Assembly (NCBI RefSeq): GCF_014205215.1
Contig: NZ_JACHNC010000001.1
Location: forward strand, 10,164,501-10,228,500
From: Actinoplanes lobatus
GTDB lineage: Bacteria > Actinomycetota > Actinomycetes > Mycobacteriales > Micromonosporaceae
Reading direction: 5' to 3'
DNA length: 64,000 nucleotides
Both the position numbers and the translations under genes were made by a program. This document shows positions 17,726 to 25,900 of the stretch, piece by piece. The notes under the pieces are model-generated. The model did no database searches and was not told where the DNA came from. It saw only the letters and a program-made list of their open reading frames with translations. How positions within the stretch are numbered: position 1 is the stretch's first letter; the number at the start of each line of letters is the position of its first letter.

Positions 17726-18616
17726 CTATTCGGATGGCTCCGGTATTTCATGGCACGGAAGGTCGATCAATCGAATACGCGAGCCCTTCCGGCCGTGCAG
17801 CCACCACACCGGATCCGCCGGGGAGAGCCCCGTAGCGATGGCGTGGTCGCCCGCAGCGGTGGCCACCAGTCCGGGAGCGTCCATGTCCGCCAGGAGACGG
17901 TGCAGGTTGAGTTCCCGGTGGGCGGACGGCAGCCAGAACAACACCGGCCACCGCCAGCGGGTCAGTTCGGCGAGACGGGCGTAGTTGTCCACCTTCCCGG
18001 TGAGGACGGACAGAGATTCGGTGCCGCGGTCCATCTCGAGCAGGAACGGCACCTGACGGTCGCCGTCGGCCCAGACGCCGTGCCCGTCGGGGCGGGGCAC
18101 GGTGGTGAGCAGCATCAGGGTCGGGTCGTCGCCCGTACGGAAGAAGGCTCCTCTCTGTTGAAAGGCCGAAGCAGGGCGCCAGGCGACGAGGCGGGTGCCG
18201 GGGTGGGTCCGCTCGTGCGCGGCGAGGTCGGCGAAGAACTGGTTGGTGGCCAGCAGGTGCGGCAGGTTCGCCCGGGAGGTGAGGTGCTGGCGGCGTTGCC
18301 GGGCCTGGTCCCGGCGTGGCAGCGGGTCACCGCGCTGGGCCGCGACGATGTCGGTGCCGAGCTGGTCGAGCAGGTAGTGGTAGGGGTAGGAGCCGCCTTC
18401 CCAGCGTTGCGGCCGGAATCGGGTCAGCACGCCGAGGTCGACGAGCCTGAGCAGCCGCCGCTGACAGAACGTGAGCGAGCCGAACAGGGCGGCGTCGATC
18501 TGTTCGGTGGTCAGGACGCCGTGGTCGTAGAGCCAGTCGAGCAGCCGCAGATCGCGGTGGGTCAGGGCTGCCTGCGCCTTCAACAGGCGCTGTTCATTGC
18601 TGGTGCGCATAGCCAT
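17726..18616 (-). CDS. replication-relaxation family protein
   Basis: 296 residues. The N-terminal winged helix (LTHRDLRLLDWLYDHGVLTTEQIDAALF, then LLRLVDLGVLTRFRP) and the C-terminal core (DRQVPFLLEMDRGTESLSVLTGKVDNYARL) are typical of the Replic_Relax family on actinobacterial plasmids and integrative elements. The C-terminal E-x-D/G-T-E region resembles a nuclease fold. Its role is probably in plasmid replication or mobilisation. ATG 18616 follows a G-rich Shine-Dalgarno. No Rep, TraB or integrase is adjacent, so this looks like an element remnant. Confidence 0.82.
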   Translation of the reverse strand: MAMRTSNEQRLLKAQAALTHRDLRLLDWLYDHGVLTTEQIDAALFGSLTFCQRRLLRLVDLGVLTRFRPQRWEGGSYPYHYLLDQLGTDIVAAQRGDPLPRRDQARQRRQHLTSRANLPHLLATNQFFADLAAHERTHPGTRLVAWRPASAFQQRGAFFRTGDDPTLMLLTTVPRPDGHGVWADGDRQVPFLLEMDRGTESLSVLTGKVDNYARLAELTRWRWPVLFWLPSAHRELNLHRLLADMDAPGLVATAAGDHAIATGLSPADPVWWLHGRKGSRIRLIDLPCHEIPEPSE

Positions 18617-18798
18617 CACCCCCCTGGGGAGACCCGGACAGAGGTCTGTCGGAGCAAACCTCTGATGTTCGGAAGTGGCGGTTGACCTGCACTGACAGGC
18701 CGGTAGAGGGGGTCGGTCCGGGGGTAGGTCTCCAGACCCACCCCCGGACCGACTCCCGGACGAACACCGGAATCGACGCCCGGACGCCGATGAACCGG

Positions 18799-19743
18799 TC
18801 ACGTCCGTGACGCAACGGGCTCCTCCGCCGCCGTTTCAGCCGTGCCGGGCTGCTCGCGGATCAGCTTGACGAGCGCGGATACGCGTGCGTTCGACATGGC
18901 GTGACCCTGTCCACGTAGGACCTCGGCCAGCGCCTCCCGGGACAGCGGACGGCCCTGCCGAGCGAGGCTGTCCGCGGCTTCCCGGGCCACCGGCAGCAGT
19001 TCGCGGACGTCAGGGCCGTCCGCCCCGGGAGTGGAAGGTGCCCCCGGTTGTCCGGGACCGTCCCGGACGACGCTGTCCGTAGTGCTCGATCCGTCCCGGA
19101 CGGTGGGGACGACGCTGTCCGCAGATTCCCATCCGTCCGGGACGGTGGGGAACGCACTGTCCGCGGCCCTCGGCCTGTCCGGGACGGTGCGGACGACGCT
19201 GCCCGTAATCCCCGATCCGTCCGGGACAGCGGGGACCACACCCTCCGTGGCCCCTGATCCGTCTCGGACGGATTTGTCCGCGGCACCGGGACCGTCCCGG
19301 ATCGCTGGGACACCGATTTCCCCAGCTTGGGGGTCGGTTCCGGCTCGTCCGAGCGCGATCTTCACCATCGCCAGGAACCCGACCGCGGGCAGCGCCGCCG
19401 CGATCCACCCGATGATCGACGGCTCCGCTTCCACGACCTGTGCGCCCAGGGACAGCACGACCGCCACTACCAGCACCACCGCCGGGAACCACAGCCGCGC
19501 GGCGACGCGTTTGCGGCGCCGCAGTTCCAGGCCGCCGGCGACCGACATCAATTCCAGGACCACGGCGTCGGCCCAGGCCAGCCACCCTGGCTGACCATGT
19601 GCCGCCGCGACGTCGTGCACGTGGGTGAACGACGCCGCCGCGGCGGCCGCTCCGATCGCCAGCATGATGACGATCTGAACGGCGCCCTCGGTACGCGCGG
19701 CACGGTCCGCACGCGTCGAGGATGGTGTGCGAACTCGGCTCAT
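18799..19743 (-). CDS. DUF2637 membrane protein with 14-residue repeats
   Basis: 314 residues. About four membrane helices lie between residues 20 and 130 (AVQIVIMLAIGAAAAAASFT, FPAVVLVVAVVLSLGAQVV). A degenerate tandem repeat (residues 171-226, consensus PTVPDG..(S/A)DSVV) and a winged-helix-like tail (LSREALAEVLRGQG..SNARVSALVKLI) follow. DUF2637 proteins are common on actinomycete conjugative elements. ATG 19743 is chosen; the much longer frame upstream is antisense to the divergent gene. It is probably in the same element as the neighbouring replication-relaxation gene. Confidence 0.78.
   Translation of the reverse strand: MSRVRTPSSTRADRAARTEGAVQIVIMLAIGAAAAAASFTHVHDVAAAHGQPGWLAWADAVVLELMSVAGGLELRRRKRVAARLWFPAVVLVVAVVLSLGAQVVEAEPSIIGWIAAALPAVGFLAMVKIALGRAGTDPQAGEIGVPAIRDGPGAADKSVRDGSGATEGVVPAVPDGSGITGSVVRTVPDRPRAADSAFPTVPDGWESADSVVPTVRDGSSTTDSVVRDGPGQPGAPSTPGADGPDVRELLPVAREAADSLARQGRPLSREALAEVLRGQGHAMSNARVSALVKLIREQPGTAETAAEEPVASRT
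19066..19233 (-). repeat. four 42-bp tandem repeats in the DUF2637 gene
   Basis: Four 14-codon units encoding (P/R)(T/A)V(P/R)D followed by a variable stretch, then (A/T)(D/G)S(V/A)(V/F). Nearby GTCCGGGAC motifs extend the pattern more loosely towards 19310. Copy number may vary between strains. Confidence 0.75.
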
Positions 19744-20046
19744 TCGCGCCACCGGCATGGCGGGGAGGCCCGGTCGTGCCGGGCGGCGAGGGCTGTTCCG
19801 TTCGCTGTGACAGACCGTGTCAGACGGCGAACGGGCTCGGACCGGCCTGTGTGACAGGTCCGGCGGGTAGCATGCCCTCCCCAAACGAAGTGACGTTGAT
19901 CGATAATCATGGCGGCGCCCTCCAGACATGACGACGAACCCGTACCGCGACTGCGGCCGGTACAGGAGAAGGGGAATGCCGGGCGCCGGTTTGGACACGA
20001 CCCGTACAAGATCTTTTGAGCGATCACACCGCGACGGGGGTTGGTG

Positions 20047-21012
20047 GTGCAGCCGAACGAATTGACGGCTCTCTCCCCGATGGCGCTTCCAGGATGCTGG
20101 GACGGACCCCTGTTCGACTGGTTCCTGGACCGCTTCGCCATGCTCGACTGGACCATCCCGGCCGGCCACTTCGCCCCGGGGCTGCCGCCACGGGACATGC
20201 GTCCCCGTACGCTGCTGCGTTTCCTGCTCGAAGACGCCGACTACGCACAGCGCGACGAGATCTGGGCCGCCGTCATCACCGGGGCGCGGCGGCCGGGCAC
20301 CGCGGAGGCGTACCGGATTCTCTCGATCGGTCTGGCCGCCCGCGGCCTGCGCGGTTCCCGCAAGCGTGTCCCCGTAGCCCACCGTGACGAAGCCGAGGAC
20401 GTCGACCACGATCTGGTCCTGGGTTTCCTGCGCCGCCTGGAGACCATCGACGTCGGCGTCACCAACCTCGGCCTCAGGCTCATCGACAGCGGCGTCACCC
20501 ACGCCAAGAGCCGGCAGCGCTCACGGCTAAGGCCGACCGCGTCCGAGCTCGATCCCGCCGGCTCGGACGTTCCGGAGGACGACATCGCGACCATGTTCAA
20601 CGCGGTCCTGACCGAACTCGCGACCGCCGGCAGGCCGCTGGCCGAGCAGGACGTCAAACTGCTCACTCTCACCGGCTTCGACGGGCTGAGCATCAAGGAC
20701 GCGGCCCAGCGACTCGGCATCGGCGTGCAGGCCGCCTACAAGCGCCACCAGCGCGCCCACGCACGGATCCGCGAACACCTGGCGGCCCGCGACCAGGAAC
20801 CGGCTACCGCCGTTCGCGATGCCAGGGCATCGGTGGCGGCGGAGGGATCGTCGACTCGTCGAACGGTTCCGATCCCTGACCGACCGCGATCAACTCGGAG
20901 ATCAACGCCGAGAGCTCGGACTGCCACCCCGGATCACGATCAACCCGCAGCACACCCCGAATCCGGTCCGACAACACGAGCACCGGGCCACCCGAGCGAC
21001 CGGCAACGCTGA
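20047..21012 (+). CDS. sigma-factor-like protein with region-4 helix-turn-helix
   Basis: About 321 residues. The clear domain is near residues 210-255: LTGFDGLSIKDAAQRLGIGVQAAYKRHQRAHARIREHL, a sigma-70 region-4 type HTH. Upstream helices (AEDVDHDLVLGFLRRLETIDV) could be a region-2 relic, but the usual aromatic and basic residues are not obvious. The last ~65 residues are Arg/Pro-rich, disordered and antisense to the next gene, so the functional end may be near 20800. Start among TTG 20041, GTG 20044 and GTG 20047; the last has the best spacing from ACGGGGG. Confidence 0.65.
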   Translation: MQPNELTALSPMALPGCWDGPLFDWFLDRFAMLDWTIPAGHFAPGLPPRDMRPRTLLRFLLEDADYAQRDEIWAAVITGARRPGTAEAYRILSIGLAARGLRGSRKRVPVAHRDEAEDVDHDLVLGFLRRLETIDVGVTNLGLRLIDSGVTHAKSRQRSRLRPTASELDPAGSDVPEDDIATMFNAVLTELATAGRPLAEQDVKLLTLTGFDGLSIKDAAQRLGIGVQAAYKRHQRAHARIREHLAARDQEPATAVRDARASVAAEGSSTRRTVPIPDRPRSTRRSTPRARTATPDHDQPAAHPESGPTTRAPGHPSDRQR

Positions 21013-21337
21013 AATCCGGACCGTGCACCAGCACCACAGATCCCGCGACCCCGCCCCGTACCGAAACCCCGTCGGGGGACGATCCGGACCGCGCGATATC
21101 CCATAGCGTGACCACAATGTCCGCGAGCTCAGGCTCATCCTCGATGAACGCGACGTAGGAGCTGGTCGCCCCACGGGACCGATCGGCCCACACCGAGGCC
21201 GTCATGTCCCGCAACTCAGCGGCCAACATGCCAGCCAGCGCTGTACGCCCGGACGCGGAGCCGCTAGGTGACGCTGGTGTCCCCTCGTCGGATTGGTCCC
21301 GCATTCCGGTCACGCCGATTAGCCTGCCATCAATCAC
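20804..21337 (-). CDS. hypothetical protein overlapping the sigma-like gene antisense
   Basis: About 177 residues with natural-looking composition: LAGMLAAELRDMTASVWADRSRGATSSYVAFIEDEPELADIVVTLWDI, then VSVRGGVAGSVVLVHGPDFSVAGRSGGPVLVLSDRIRGVLRVD. No family is recognised. Its 3' end overlaps the opposite gene by 209 bp. The start is ambiguous (GTG 21337, GTG 21313, ATG 21304). Both readings have similar third-position G+C in the overlap, so composition does not settle which is real there. Confidence 0.5.
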   Translation of the reverse strand: MIDGRLIGVTGMRDQSDEGTPASPSGSASGRTALAGMLAAELRDMTASVWADRSRGATSSYVAFIEDEPELADIVVTLWDIARSGSSPDGVSVRGGVAGSVVLVHGPDFSVAGRSGGPVLVLSDRIRGVLRVDRDPGWQSELSALISELIAVGQGSEPFDESTIPPPPPMPWHRERR

Positions 21338-21382
21338 CCCACGCCGATAGCCGGGCGGGCGGCAAGGCACGCGTACGATTCA

Positions 21383-21429
21383 CGAGATCAAGGCCCGGGG
21401 CAATACGCTTGCTCCGGGCCTTGATCTCG
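21383..21429. repeat. 16-bp perfect inverted repeat, 15-nt loop
   Basis: CGAGATCAAGGCCCGG and its exact complement frame GGCAATACGCTTGCT. The stem is long and the loop large for a terminator, and no gene ends here: the minus gene starts at 21337 and nothing ends from the left on the plus strand except the possible long tail of the sigma-like gene. The flanking 21430-21712 holds no gene I can support. Confidence 0.7.
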
Positions 21430-21712
21430 ACCACTGGCAAGCCATTACCGTTGCCGCGCATCCATCTCATCGTCGCCTTCCGGAGCAACCAGCCCGGACC
21501 ATAGCTAGAAGCGGTCGAGGCAGATGCCGGAAAGCGTCACTTCGTCCGCACATGGCTGCCGCGCCGCTTCGCGGCTTGCCACCGAGAGAGGTGGTCACCG
21601 CGGGCGGGATGCCGGCGGACCGCCGAGCGGAACCGGATCATCAGACCCGTCGACTCGCCCGTCGGCTGGAAGAACCGTAACGGAAGATTCCTGTTGCGCA
21701 GCAGGCACACCG

Positions 21713-21757
21713 CTGATCGCGCCCGGCTCGACGGAGCATTCAGCCGGGCGCGATCAG
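21713..21757 (-). terminator. terminator of the LPxTG protein gene
   Basis: A 16-bp perfect stem (CTGATCGCGCCCGGCT and its complement) with a 13-nt loop, five bases past the stop of the minus-strand gene. Confidence 0.85.
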
Positions 21758-21762
21758 GCCGG

Positions 21763-22485
21763 CTATGCCACGAAGCGGGAACGGCGGCGGCGTCCGATCA
21801 GGTAGCCGGCACCGCCGAGGAGCAGGAGCGCACCGCCGACGCCGGCCACAGTCCCGGTGTCTGCACCGGTCAGGGGTAGCCCACCACCCTCGCCGTCGGG
21901 GGTGTCCGCGCTGGCGGAGGAGCTGGGAACAGGTGTGGCGGTCGTCGTGGCGCTGGGCGTGGCGCTCGGTGTCGCGCTGGGTGTGGCGCTCGGTGTGGGC
22001 TGAGACGCGCAGTCAAGCGCACGCGCGGCGTACAGACCCTCGTTCAGGTAAGCCAGGGAAGCATCGATGGTCCCGTTGTCGAGCACCTTCTGCGCGGCCG
22101 CCTGCACGTTGGCGCCGGCGCCGGTCAGCGTTCGGGTGACCGAGATCCGCAGATCCGCCGTCCAGGCGGTATTCATGCCCTTCTTGAGGAAGGCCCGCAG
22201 GTCCTCCGCGGTGCCCTCCAGCCGCTCCTGCATCGCGCGAGGCAGGACGGGCAACGAGTCGGCTTTCGCCGCAGCCAGGATCTGTTTGGCAACAACCAGG
22301 ATCTCCGCATCGGCGGCGGTGTCCGGGTCGATGGTGACCAACTCGCGGATGTCCGTGTAGAGCTTGCGTTCGACCGTTTGGCAGGCCGTGTCGAGCCCGG
22401 ACGTTTCGGCTTGTGCTGCCGCTGGTGCCGCGGGGATCAGTAGAACCAGCGCCATCAGGACACCGGCCGAAAGCTTTCGTCGCAT
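21763..22485 (-). CDS. LPxTG-anchored surface protein with ALF-type repeats
   Basis: 240 residues: a signal peptide (MRRKLSAGVLMALVLLIPAAPAAAQA); a helical body with two ALF-like units (RAFLKKGMNTAWTADLRI and VQAAAQKVLDNGTIDASLAYL); a Ser/Thr/Pro-rich stalk with four TPSA repeats; then LPLTG, a hydrophobic stretch and a basic tail (GRRRRSRF). A sortase should link it to the cell wall. ATG 22485 is chosen because the signal peptide begins there and GGGGGGAAGA precedes it. No sortase gene is in the window. Confidence 0.85.
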   Translation of the reverse strand: MRRKLSAGVLMALVLLIPAAPAAAQAETSGLDTACQTVERKLYTDIRELVTIDPDTAADAEILVVAKQILAAAKADSLPVLPRAMQERLEGTAEDLRAFLKKGMNTAWTADLRISVTRTLTGAGANVQAAAQKVLDNGTIDASLAYLNEGLYAARALDCASQPTPSATPSATPSATPSATTTATPVPSSSASADTPDGEGGGLPLTGADTGTVAGVGGALLLLGGAGYLIGRRRRSRFVA

Positions 22486-22597
22486 GTGGGTCTTCCCCCC
22501 GTTGAAGGCCAAAGCCCGGAGATACTACCGTCGATGGCCTGATAGGCAAGACGGGGGATCTCGTCAATGCTCATCTCCGGCGGGCGGTGGGGGCAGA

Positions 22598-23086
22598 TCA
22601 GCCCTTTGCTTCGCGGACGTCCGTTCCCTGCTCGGCGAACGCCTTGAAGTCTTGCATGTGCTGCTGTGACTGTTTACGGAAGGCGCTGGGCATCAACAGC
22701 CCCACCAGCCGCATCAACAAGCCGCTGAACCGGTATTCGTTCTCGCTCACCCAGAGCGTCGTCTCCGGGCCGGCTTCGGTAAACCGGTCACGCACGGCGC
22801 TCCAAATGCCCTTGGCGACGATTTCGCGGTCGAAGTGAACGACGCTTTCTTTCGGGATCCCGTGTAGGTCTGTCGGCTCCCGGCGCGTGATGGTCTCGGT
22901 GCACTCCATCGCCTGCTGCCCCATCTGCATCACGACGCGTGACTCGGTACCAACGTACCCGTGCATCCCATTCAGCGGCTCGTGCACCAGGCCTCGCAGC
23001 CAGTTCGGCATGTGTGCCGGGTCGGCGAGCATCTGGACCACCCTCTCCCGCGGCAGGGCGATCTCGATCGAGACGGTGTACTTCAT
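22598..23086 (-). CDS. SRPBCC (START/polyketide cyclase-like) family protein
   Basis: 162 residues. The beta-helix-grip pattern is clear: an N-terminal strand (KYTVSIEIALPRERVVQML), the turn ADPAHMPNWLRGL, strands in the middle, and a long C-terminal amphipathic helix (RKQSQQHMQDFKAFAEQG). Such proteins bind hydrophobic ligands; many are stress-induced or act in polyketide pathways. No pathway context is present here. ATG 23086 is the first codon of the domain and follows GGAG at a reasonable distance. Confidence 0.8.
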   Translation of the reverse strand: MKYTVSIEIALPRERVVQMLADPAHMPNWLRGLVHEPLNGMHGYVGTESRVVMQMGQQAMECTETITRREPTDLHGIPKESVVHFDREIVAKGIWSAVRDRFTEAGPETTLWVSENEYRFSGLLMRLVGLLMPSAFRKQSQQHMQDFKAFAEQGTDVREAKG

Positions 23087-23295
23087 GGTGGAGCGCTCCA
23101 GGTTCCTGAGTGAAAGGCAGGCACACACCAATAGCCTCGCCCTAAATTAGTCCAGTCATGTTCTACAGGCTCCCCGATCGGCGCACGCTATGGCCGATTC
23201 GTGCTCGCACGTCGCCCAGCGCGGTCACGCTCGGTAGGTGGCGCGCTTCCATCTAGCATCCGAACCTGCCAATGTGGACGCACGGCCCGGCCCGG

Positions 23296-23856
23296 TTAGT
23301 TGAGTTGTGAGTCCCACCAACGCGGCAAGTCGTCGTTCGGCTCCTCCGGACTGGCGAAGTGGAACGGCACACCGACATGCTGAGCAACGGCCCGTCCCTG
23401 CTCAATCGCCTGCTGCGCTTCCGGCCAGGGCGGCACCTGTCCCGTAAACAGGCGGAGATCGCCGCCGAACTGCAGCACCGTCAACAACACTTCATCGAAG
23501 CAATCGTGGCGCCCGCCCGGCCGTCGCACAATTGCGACAAGGACGACGAACCAGCCCTCTGTGTCGCCGTCCCAAAAGGCTTCGACGGCGAGGACCGGCG
23601 CGGTGGCGGCTTCCACCTTCTCGATCAGCTGTGCTGTCGTCGGTGGTGGCGTTGGCGGAAGGAGTCCCTGCCGGTCGAGTTCGGCGCGTCGCTCGATCAA
23701 CAGATCCTGCGCCTCGTATAGGCCGGGCTGCGGTTGCTGTCCGCCTTCATCGCGCAGGAGTTTGACCGCCGGGATCAACCGACCCTTGCACAGCAACTCG
23801 TCTAAACGCTCAAGCAGCCCGGGATCGATCGTCTTCCACCAGGTGCCTGGATGCAT
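23296..23856 (-). CDS. hypothetical protein, 186 residues
   Basis: No family recognised with confidence. The first ~70 residues (LLERLDELLCKGRLIPAVKLLRDEG, then GLYEAQDLLIERRAEL) resemble a short ribosomal-protein-L7/L12-like helical motif found in actinobacterial hypothetical proteins. The C-terminal half is a soluble beta-alpha region (VLAVEAFWDGDTEGWFVVLVAIVRR). Third-position G+C is lower than in the neighbours. ATG 23856 is preferred over upstream in-frame starts. Monocistronic. Confidence 0.6.
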   Translation of the reverse strand: MHPGTWWKTIDPGLLERLDELLCKGRLIPAVKLLRDEGGQQPQPGLYEAQDLLIERRAELDRQGLLPPTPPPTTAQLIEKVEAATAPVLAVEAFWDGDTEGWFVVLVAIVRRPGGRHDCFDEVLLTVLQFGGDLRLFTGQVPPWPEAQQAIEQGRAVAQHVGVPFHFASPEEPNDDLPRWWDSQLN

Positions 23857-24014
23857 GCCGCCATTATCGCCGACCGCGTTCAGCGCCACGACCTAGCCAT
23901 GATCCGATGCACCTCAATCGACGGGTGCCGTCACCAACAGTGGCGCTCCTCCGTCGACGATTACCCGCTGCGGCCACGATCACCTCGACCACGCCACTGA
24001 CAAGCAGACGACCA

Positions 24015-24278
24015 CTACGAATCAGACGTTACTCGGAGCGCCCAGCCCAGGAACCGGTTGTAGAGATCGGGCACGGTTCCCACGCCGTGCCGGGCGAAGT
24101 CGTCGATCGCCTCGGTCAGGAACCCGGACAGGAACAGCAGTAACGCCAGCCGGTCGAACGGACGCTCGCTCAGCAGTCTGGCCTTGCGCTCCGGACACGG
24201 CCATGGCTCGGCGCAATCCTCGCAGTCCCAGCTCGGCCGGACCGCCCGGTGCGCTCCCGCTGAGGTCGCGCTATCCAT
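24015..24278 (-). CDS. small Cys-motif protein, actinobacterial hypothetical
   Basis: 87 residues with an early CEDC...WPC cluster (WDCEDCAEPWPCPERKARLL), then an amphipathic helical body ending LYNRFLGWAL. Short proteins of this layout recur beside XRE-DUF5753 regulators in actinomycetes. Three Cys could bind a metal. It is last in the overlapping operon and overlaps the upstream gene by 8 bp. Confidence 0.6.
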   Translation of the reverse strand: MDSATSAGAHRAVRPSWDCEDCAEPWPCPERKARLLSERPFDRLALLLFLSGFLTEAIDDFARHGVGTVPDLYNRFLGWALRVTSDS

Positions 24279-25050
24279 GACCGACCTCGAACCGCGGCAC
24301 CTGCTGAGACGCTCCCTTCGTCACACGGCGGCGATAGGCGCAGACCATTTCATGGGTACGGGCATCGGCCTTGTTCAGCACCCGGTTCGCCGGACTCCGC
24401 AGGTCGTTGAGCGCCTGTCTACGCAGCGTCGGCGTCGTACTCATCTCCATTGCCGACCACAGCGCTGCCGCGTCGTCCTGGCGGCCGCACCGTCCCAGCA
24501 GCCTGAGGCACAGGATCTGCGCCACGACAACGTCGCCATGCTGTCCTCCGCCGGCCCGGCGCAGCACCGCTACCGCGTCGCCACAGGAGCCCAAGCTGTG
24601 CAGGCACTGCGCCCAATACAGCCTGGCCCAATTCGCGAGGTCCCGCTGTTGCCGCTGTTCCGCTCCGAGCACCGCGACCTCCCACGCCGCCGCGGCCTCC
24701 CGAACGCGACCCAGATGCAGACACAGCCGCCCCAACTCGGTGTTCGCCGCGCAGGACCGCTCCGACAACGGACACGCCAGGACGGTCGTGGCCCGTTGGG
24801 CGTATCGCAGCCACGCCAACGCCTGATCGTCCGGGCCCTCGCCCGCCTCACCGAATCGCAGGATCGCCGCCTCGGCCAGGTCCAGGATCCAGCCGGTCAC
24901 CGTCGGATCGACGGACTCGAGCAGGCCCTCCAACTCGCCCATCCTTTGGGTGTCGAAGTCATCGGACCCTGCCGGAGTCTTCATCACCGCATCCGGGGTC
25001 GGCCACTGCTCGCCGACGACCGCCGTCGAGTCATTCACCAGGTCGGTCAT
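24271..25050 (-). CDS. helical TPR-like hypothetical protein
   Basis: 259 residues, almost all helical, with TPR-like helix pairs: ALAWLRYAQRATTVLACPL, GRLCLHLGRVREAAAAWEVAVLG, ARLYWAQCLHSLGSCGDAVAVLRRAG, AQILCLRLLGRCGRQDDAAALWSAM. No catalytic motif. It overlaps the upstream gene by 20 bp and the downstream gene by 8 bp, so it belongs to the same operon. A scaffold role is inferred. Confidence 0.65.
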   Translation of the reverse strand: MTDLVNDSTAVVGEQWPTPDAVMKTPAGSDDFDTQRMGELEGLLESVDPTVTGWILDLAEAAILRFGEAGEGPDDQALAWLRYAQRATTVLACPLSERSCAANTELGRLCLHLGRVREAAAAWEVAVLGAEQRQQRDLANWARLYWAQCLHSLGSCGDAVAVLRRAGGGQHGDVVVAQILCLRLLGRCGRQDDAAALWSAMEMSTTPTLRRQALNDLRSPANRVLNKADARTHEMVCAYRRRVTKGASQQVPRFEVGHG

Positions 25051-25339
25051 CGCCGCCCGCTCCGTCCTCGCCGGGTCCGGCGCTCAACGGCCCCGACAAC
25101 GCGTCGGTGCCGTCCGGAAGGGGCAGTAGCCCCGCCACCTGTACGAAAACCGATCGCCGCTCGATCGCCGAGCCGTCCGGGCCGAGAACGTAGCCGTCGA
25201 TCCACCGCCATCCGACGTAGGTCGGCCGCGGATCCACCCGTATCACCCGCAGCACAAGTGCCCGGTCCCCCGCGAACTGCACGCTCGCCGCCGGCCCCAC
25301 ATAGAACACGTCTCCGGGGCGGGGCCCATCGCGATGCAC
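25031..25339 (-). CDS. small conserved actinobacterial protein (beta-rich domain)
   Basis: 102 residues from GTG 25339. The core VFYVGPAASVQFAGDRALVLRVIRVD, then TYVGWRWIDGYVLGPDG and AIERRSVFVQVAGL, is a compact beta domain I recognise only as a recurrent actinobacterial hypothetical. Its GTG lies two bases past the stop of the Cys-motif frame (25342). It is also in frame with the long composite frame that starts at 25900, so it may be translated alone or as that frame's end. Confidence 0.55.
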   Translation of the reverse strand: MHRDGPRPGDVFYVGPAASVQFAGDRALVLRVIRVDPRPTYVGWRWIDGYVLGPDGSAIERRSVFVQVAGLLPLPDGTDALSGPLSAGPGEDGAGGDDRPGE

Positions 25340-25900
25340 CGCTAACCAGCCAGCAGAGCCAGAGCACCGACACGCACCGCACCGACCAACCCCGGAAGAC
25401 TCGTCCCCGGACGCTGGACCAGCAGCCGCAGCGTCCGAGAGAAGACCACCACCGCGTTCTCCCGACGCCAACACGGCCCCATGGAACCGCAGGCCAGACA
25501 CCGACCCGTCGCGCTCGACGTCACATGCTCGTCGAGGAGCGCCTGGGTTTTCCTCAGCTGATCCGCCGACTTCGCGTAGTTCGCAGTCGTCCAGTCTGAG
25601 CTTGACGTAGGAGCGGAGAAACGCCTCCCCGTCGGCGCCGGCTCCTGGCAGCATTACCCCATAGGCAAGGCTGAGTGTCGCCCGATGCAGGTAGGCAGCC
25701 CAGCCAGCCGGGGCGGCCTCGGTGGAAACGTCGATCGCCAGTCTTACAAGCAACTCGGCCATGTCCCGAATCTCAGGGTCGACGGCGGTCAAGTAGGGGT
25801 TTCGTCGCTGCAGGAATCCTCGAAGCAGGGCGATCGCTGCGGGTACGTCAACGGAGCTCACACGACGAGCGCGGTCCAGGTGTGCAGTAGCGTTGCTCAT
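25031..25900 (-). CDS. composite open frame; N-terminal helical unit with uncertain 3' end
   Basis: The frame from ATG 25900 is open for 289 residues, but only parts look natural. Residues 1-120 (ARRVSSVDVPAAIALLRGFL, then PEIRDMAELLVRLAIDV and FLRSYVKLRLDDCEL) are a plausible helical protein. Residues about 120-187 are an out-of-frame reading of the Cys-motif copy. The last 102 equal the small beta-domain protein. The ATG overlaps the upstream stop in ATGA. I think the true product ends near 25560 or shifts frame there; gene callers may report the whole frame. Confidence 0.45.
   Translation of the reverse strand: MSNATAHLDRARRVSSVDVPAAIALLRGFLQRRNPYLTAVDPEIRDMAELLVRLAIDVSTEAAPAGWAAYLHRATLSLAYGVMLPGAGADGEAFLRSYVKLRLDDCELREVGGSAEENPGAPRRACDVERDGSVSGLRFHGAVLASGERGGGLLSDAAAAGPASGDESSGVGRCGACRCSGSAGWLAVHRDGPRPGDVFYVGPAASVQFAGDRALVLRVIRVDPRPTYVGWRWIDGYVLGPDGSAIERRSVFVQVAGLLPLPDGTDALSGPLSAGPGEDGAGGDDRPGE
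25342..25590 (-). pseudogene. second copy of the Cys-motif protein, lacking a start codon
   Basis: From about 25590 to the TAG at 25342 this frame reads NYAKSADQLRKTQALLDEHV, then TSSATGRCLACGSMGPCWRREN. It is closely similar to the intact gene at 25897-26163 (YAASAERQLSEAQGILDTHV, TSSATGRCLACGTPGPCWRRES). There is no ATG, GTG or TTG before the GTG at 25524. A TAA closes the frame just upstream of the homologous part. Either only a 60-residue product is made, or a +1 frameshift from the overlapping frame is needed. Base-level similarity shows purifying selection at least until recently. Confidence 0.5.

Noticed and set aside
19066..19310. CRISPR-like array
   Set aside because: The repeats are degenerate 42-bp coding units in frame with a membrane protein, with no constant repeat/spacer structure. 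No CRISPR array was seen anywhere in the window.
21430..21712. Small plus-strand ORFs before the LPxTG gene terminator
   Set aside because: No Shine-Dalgarno, unnatural composition, and partial overlap with the terminator stem.
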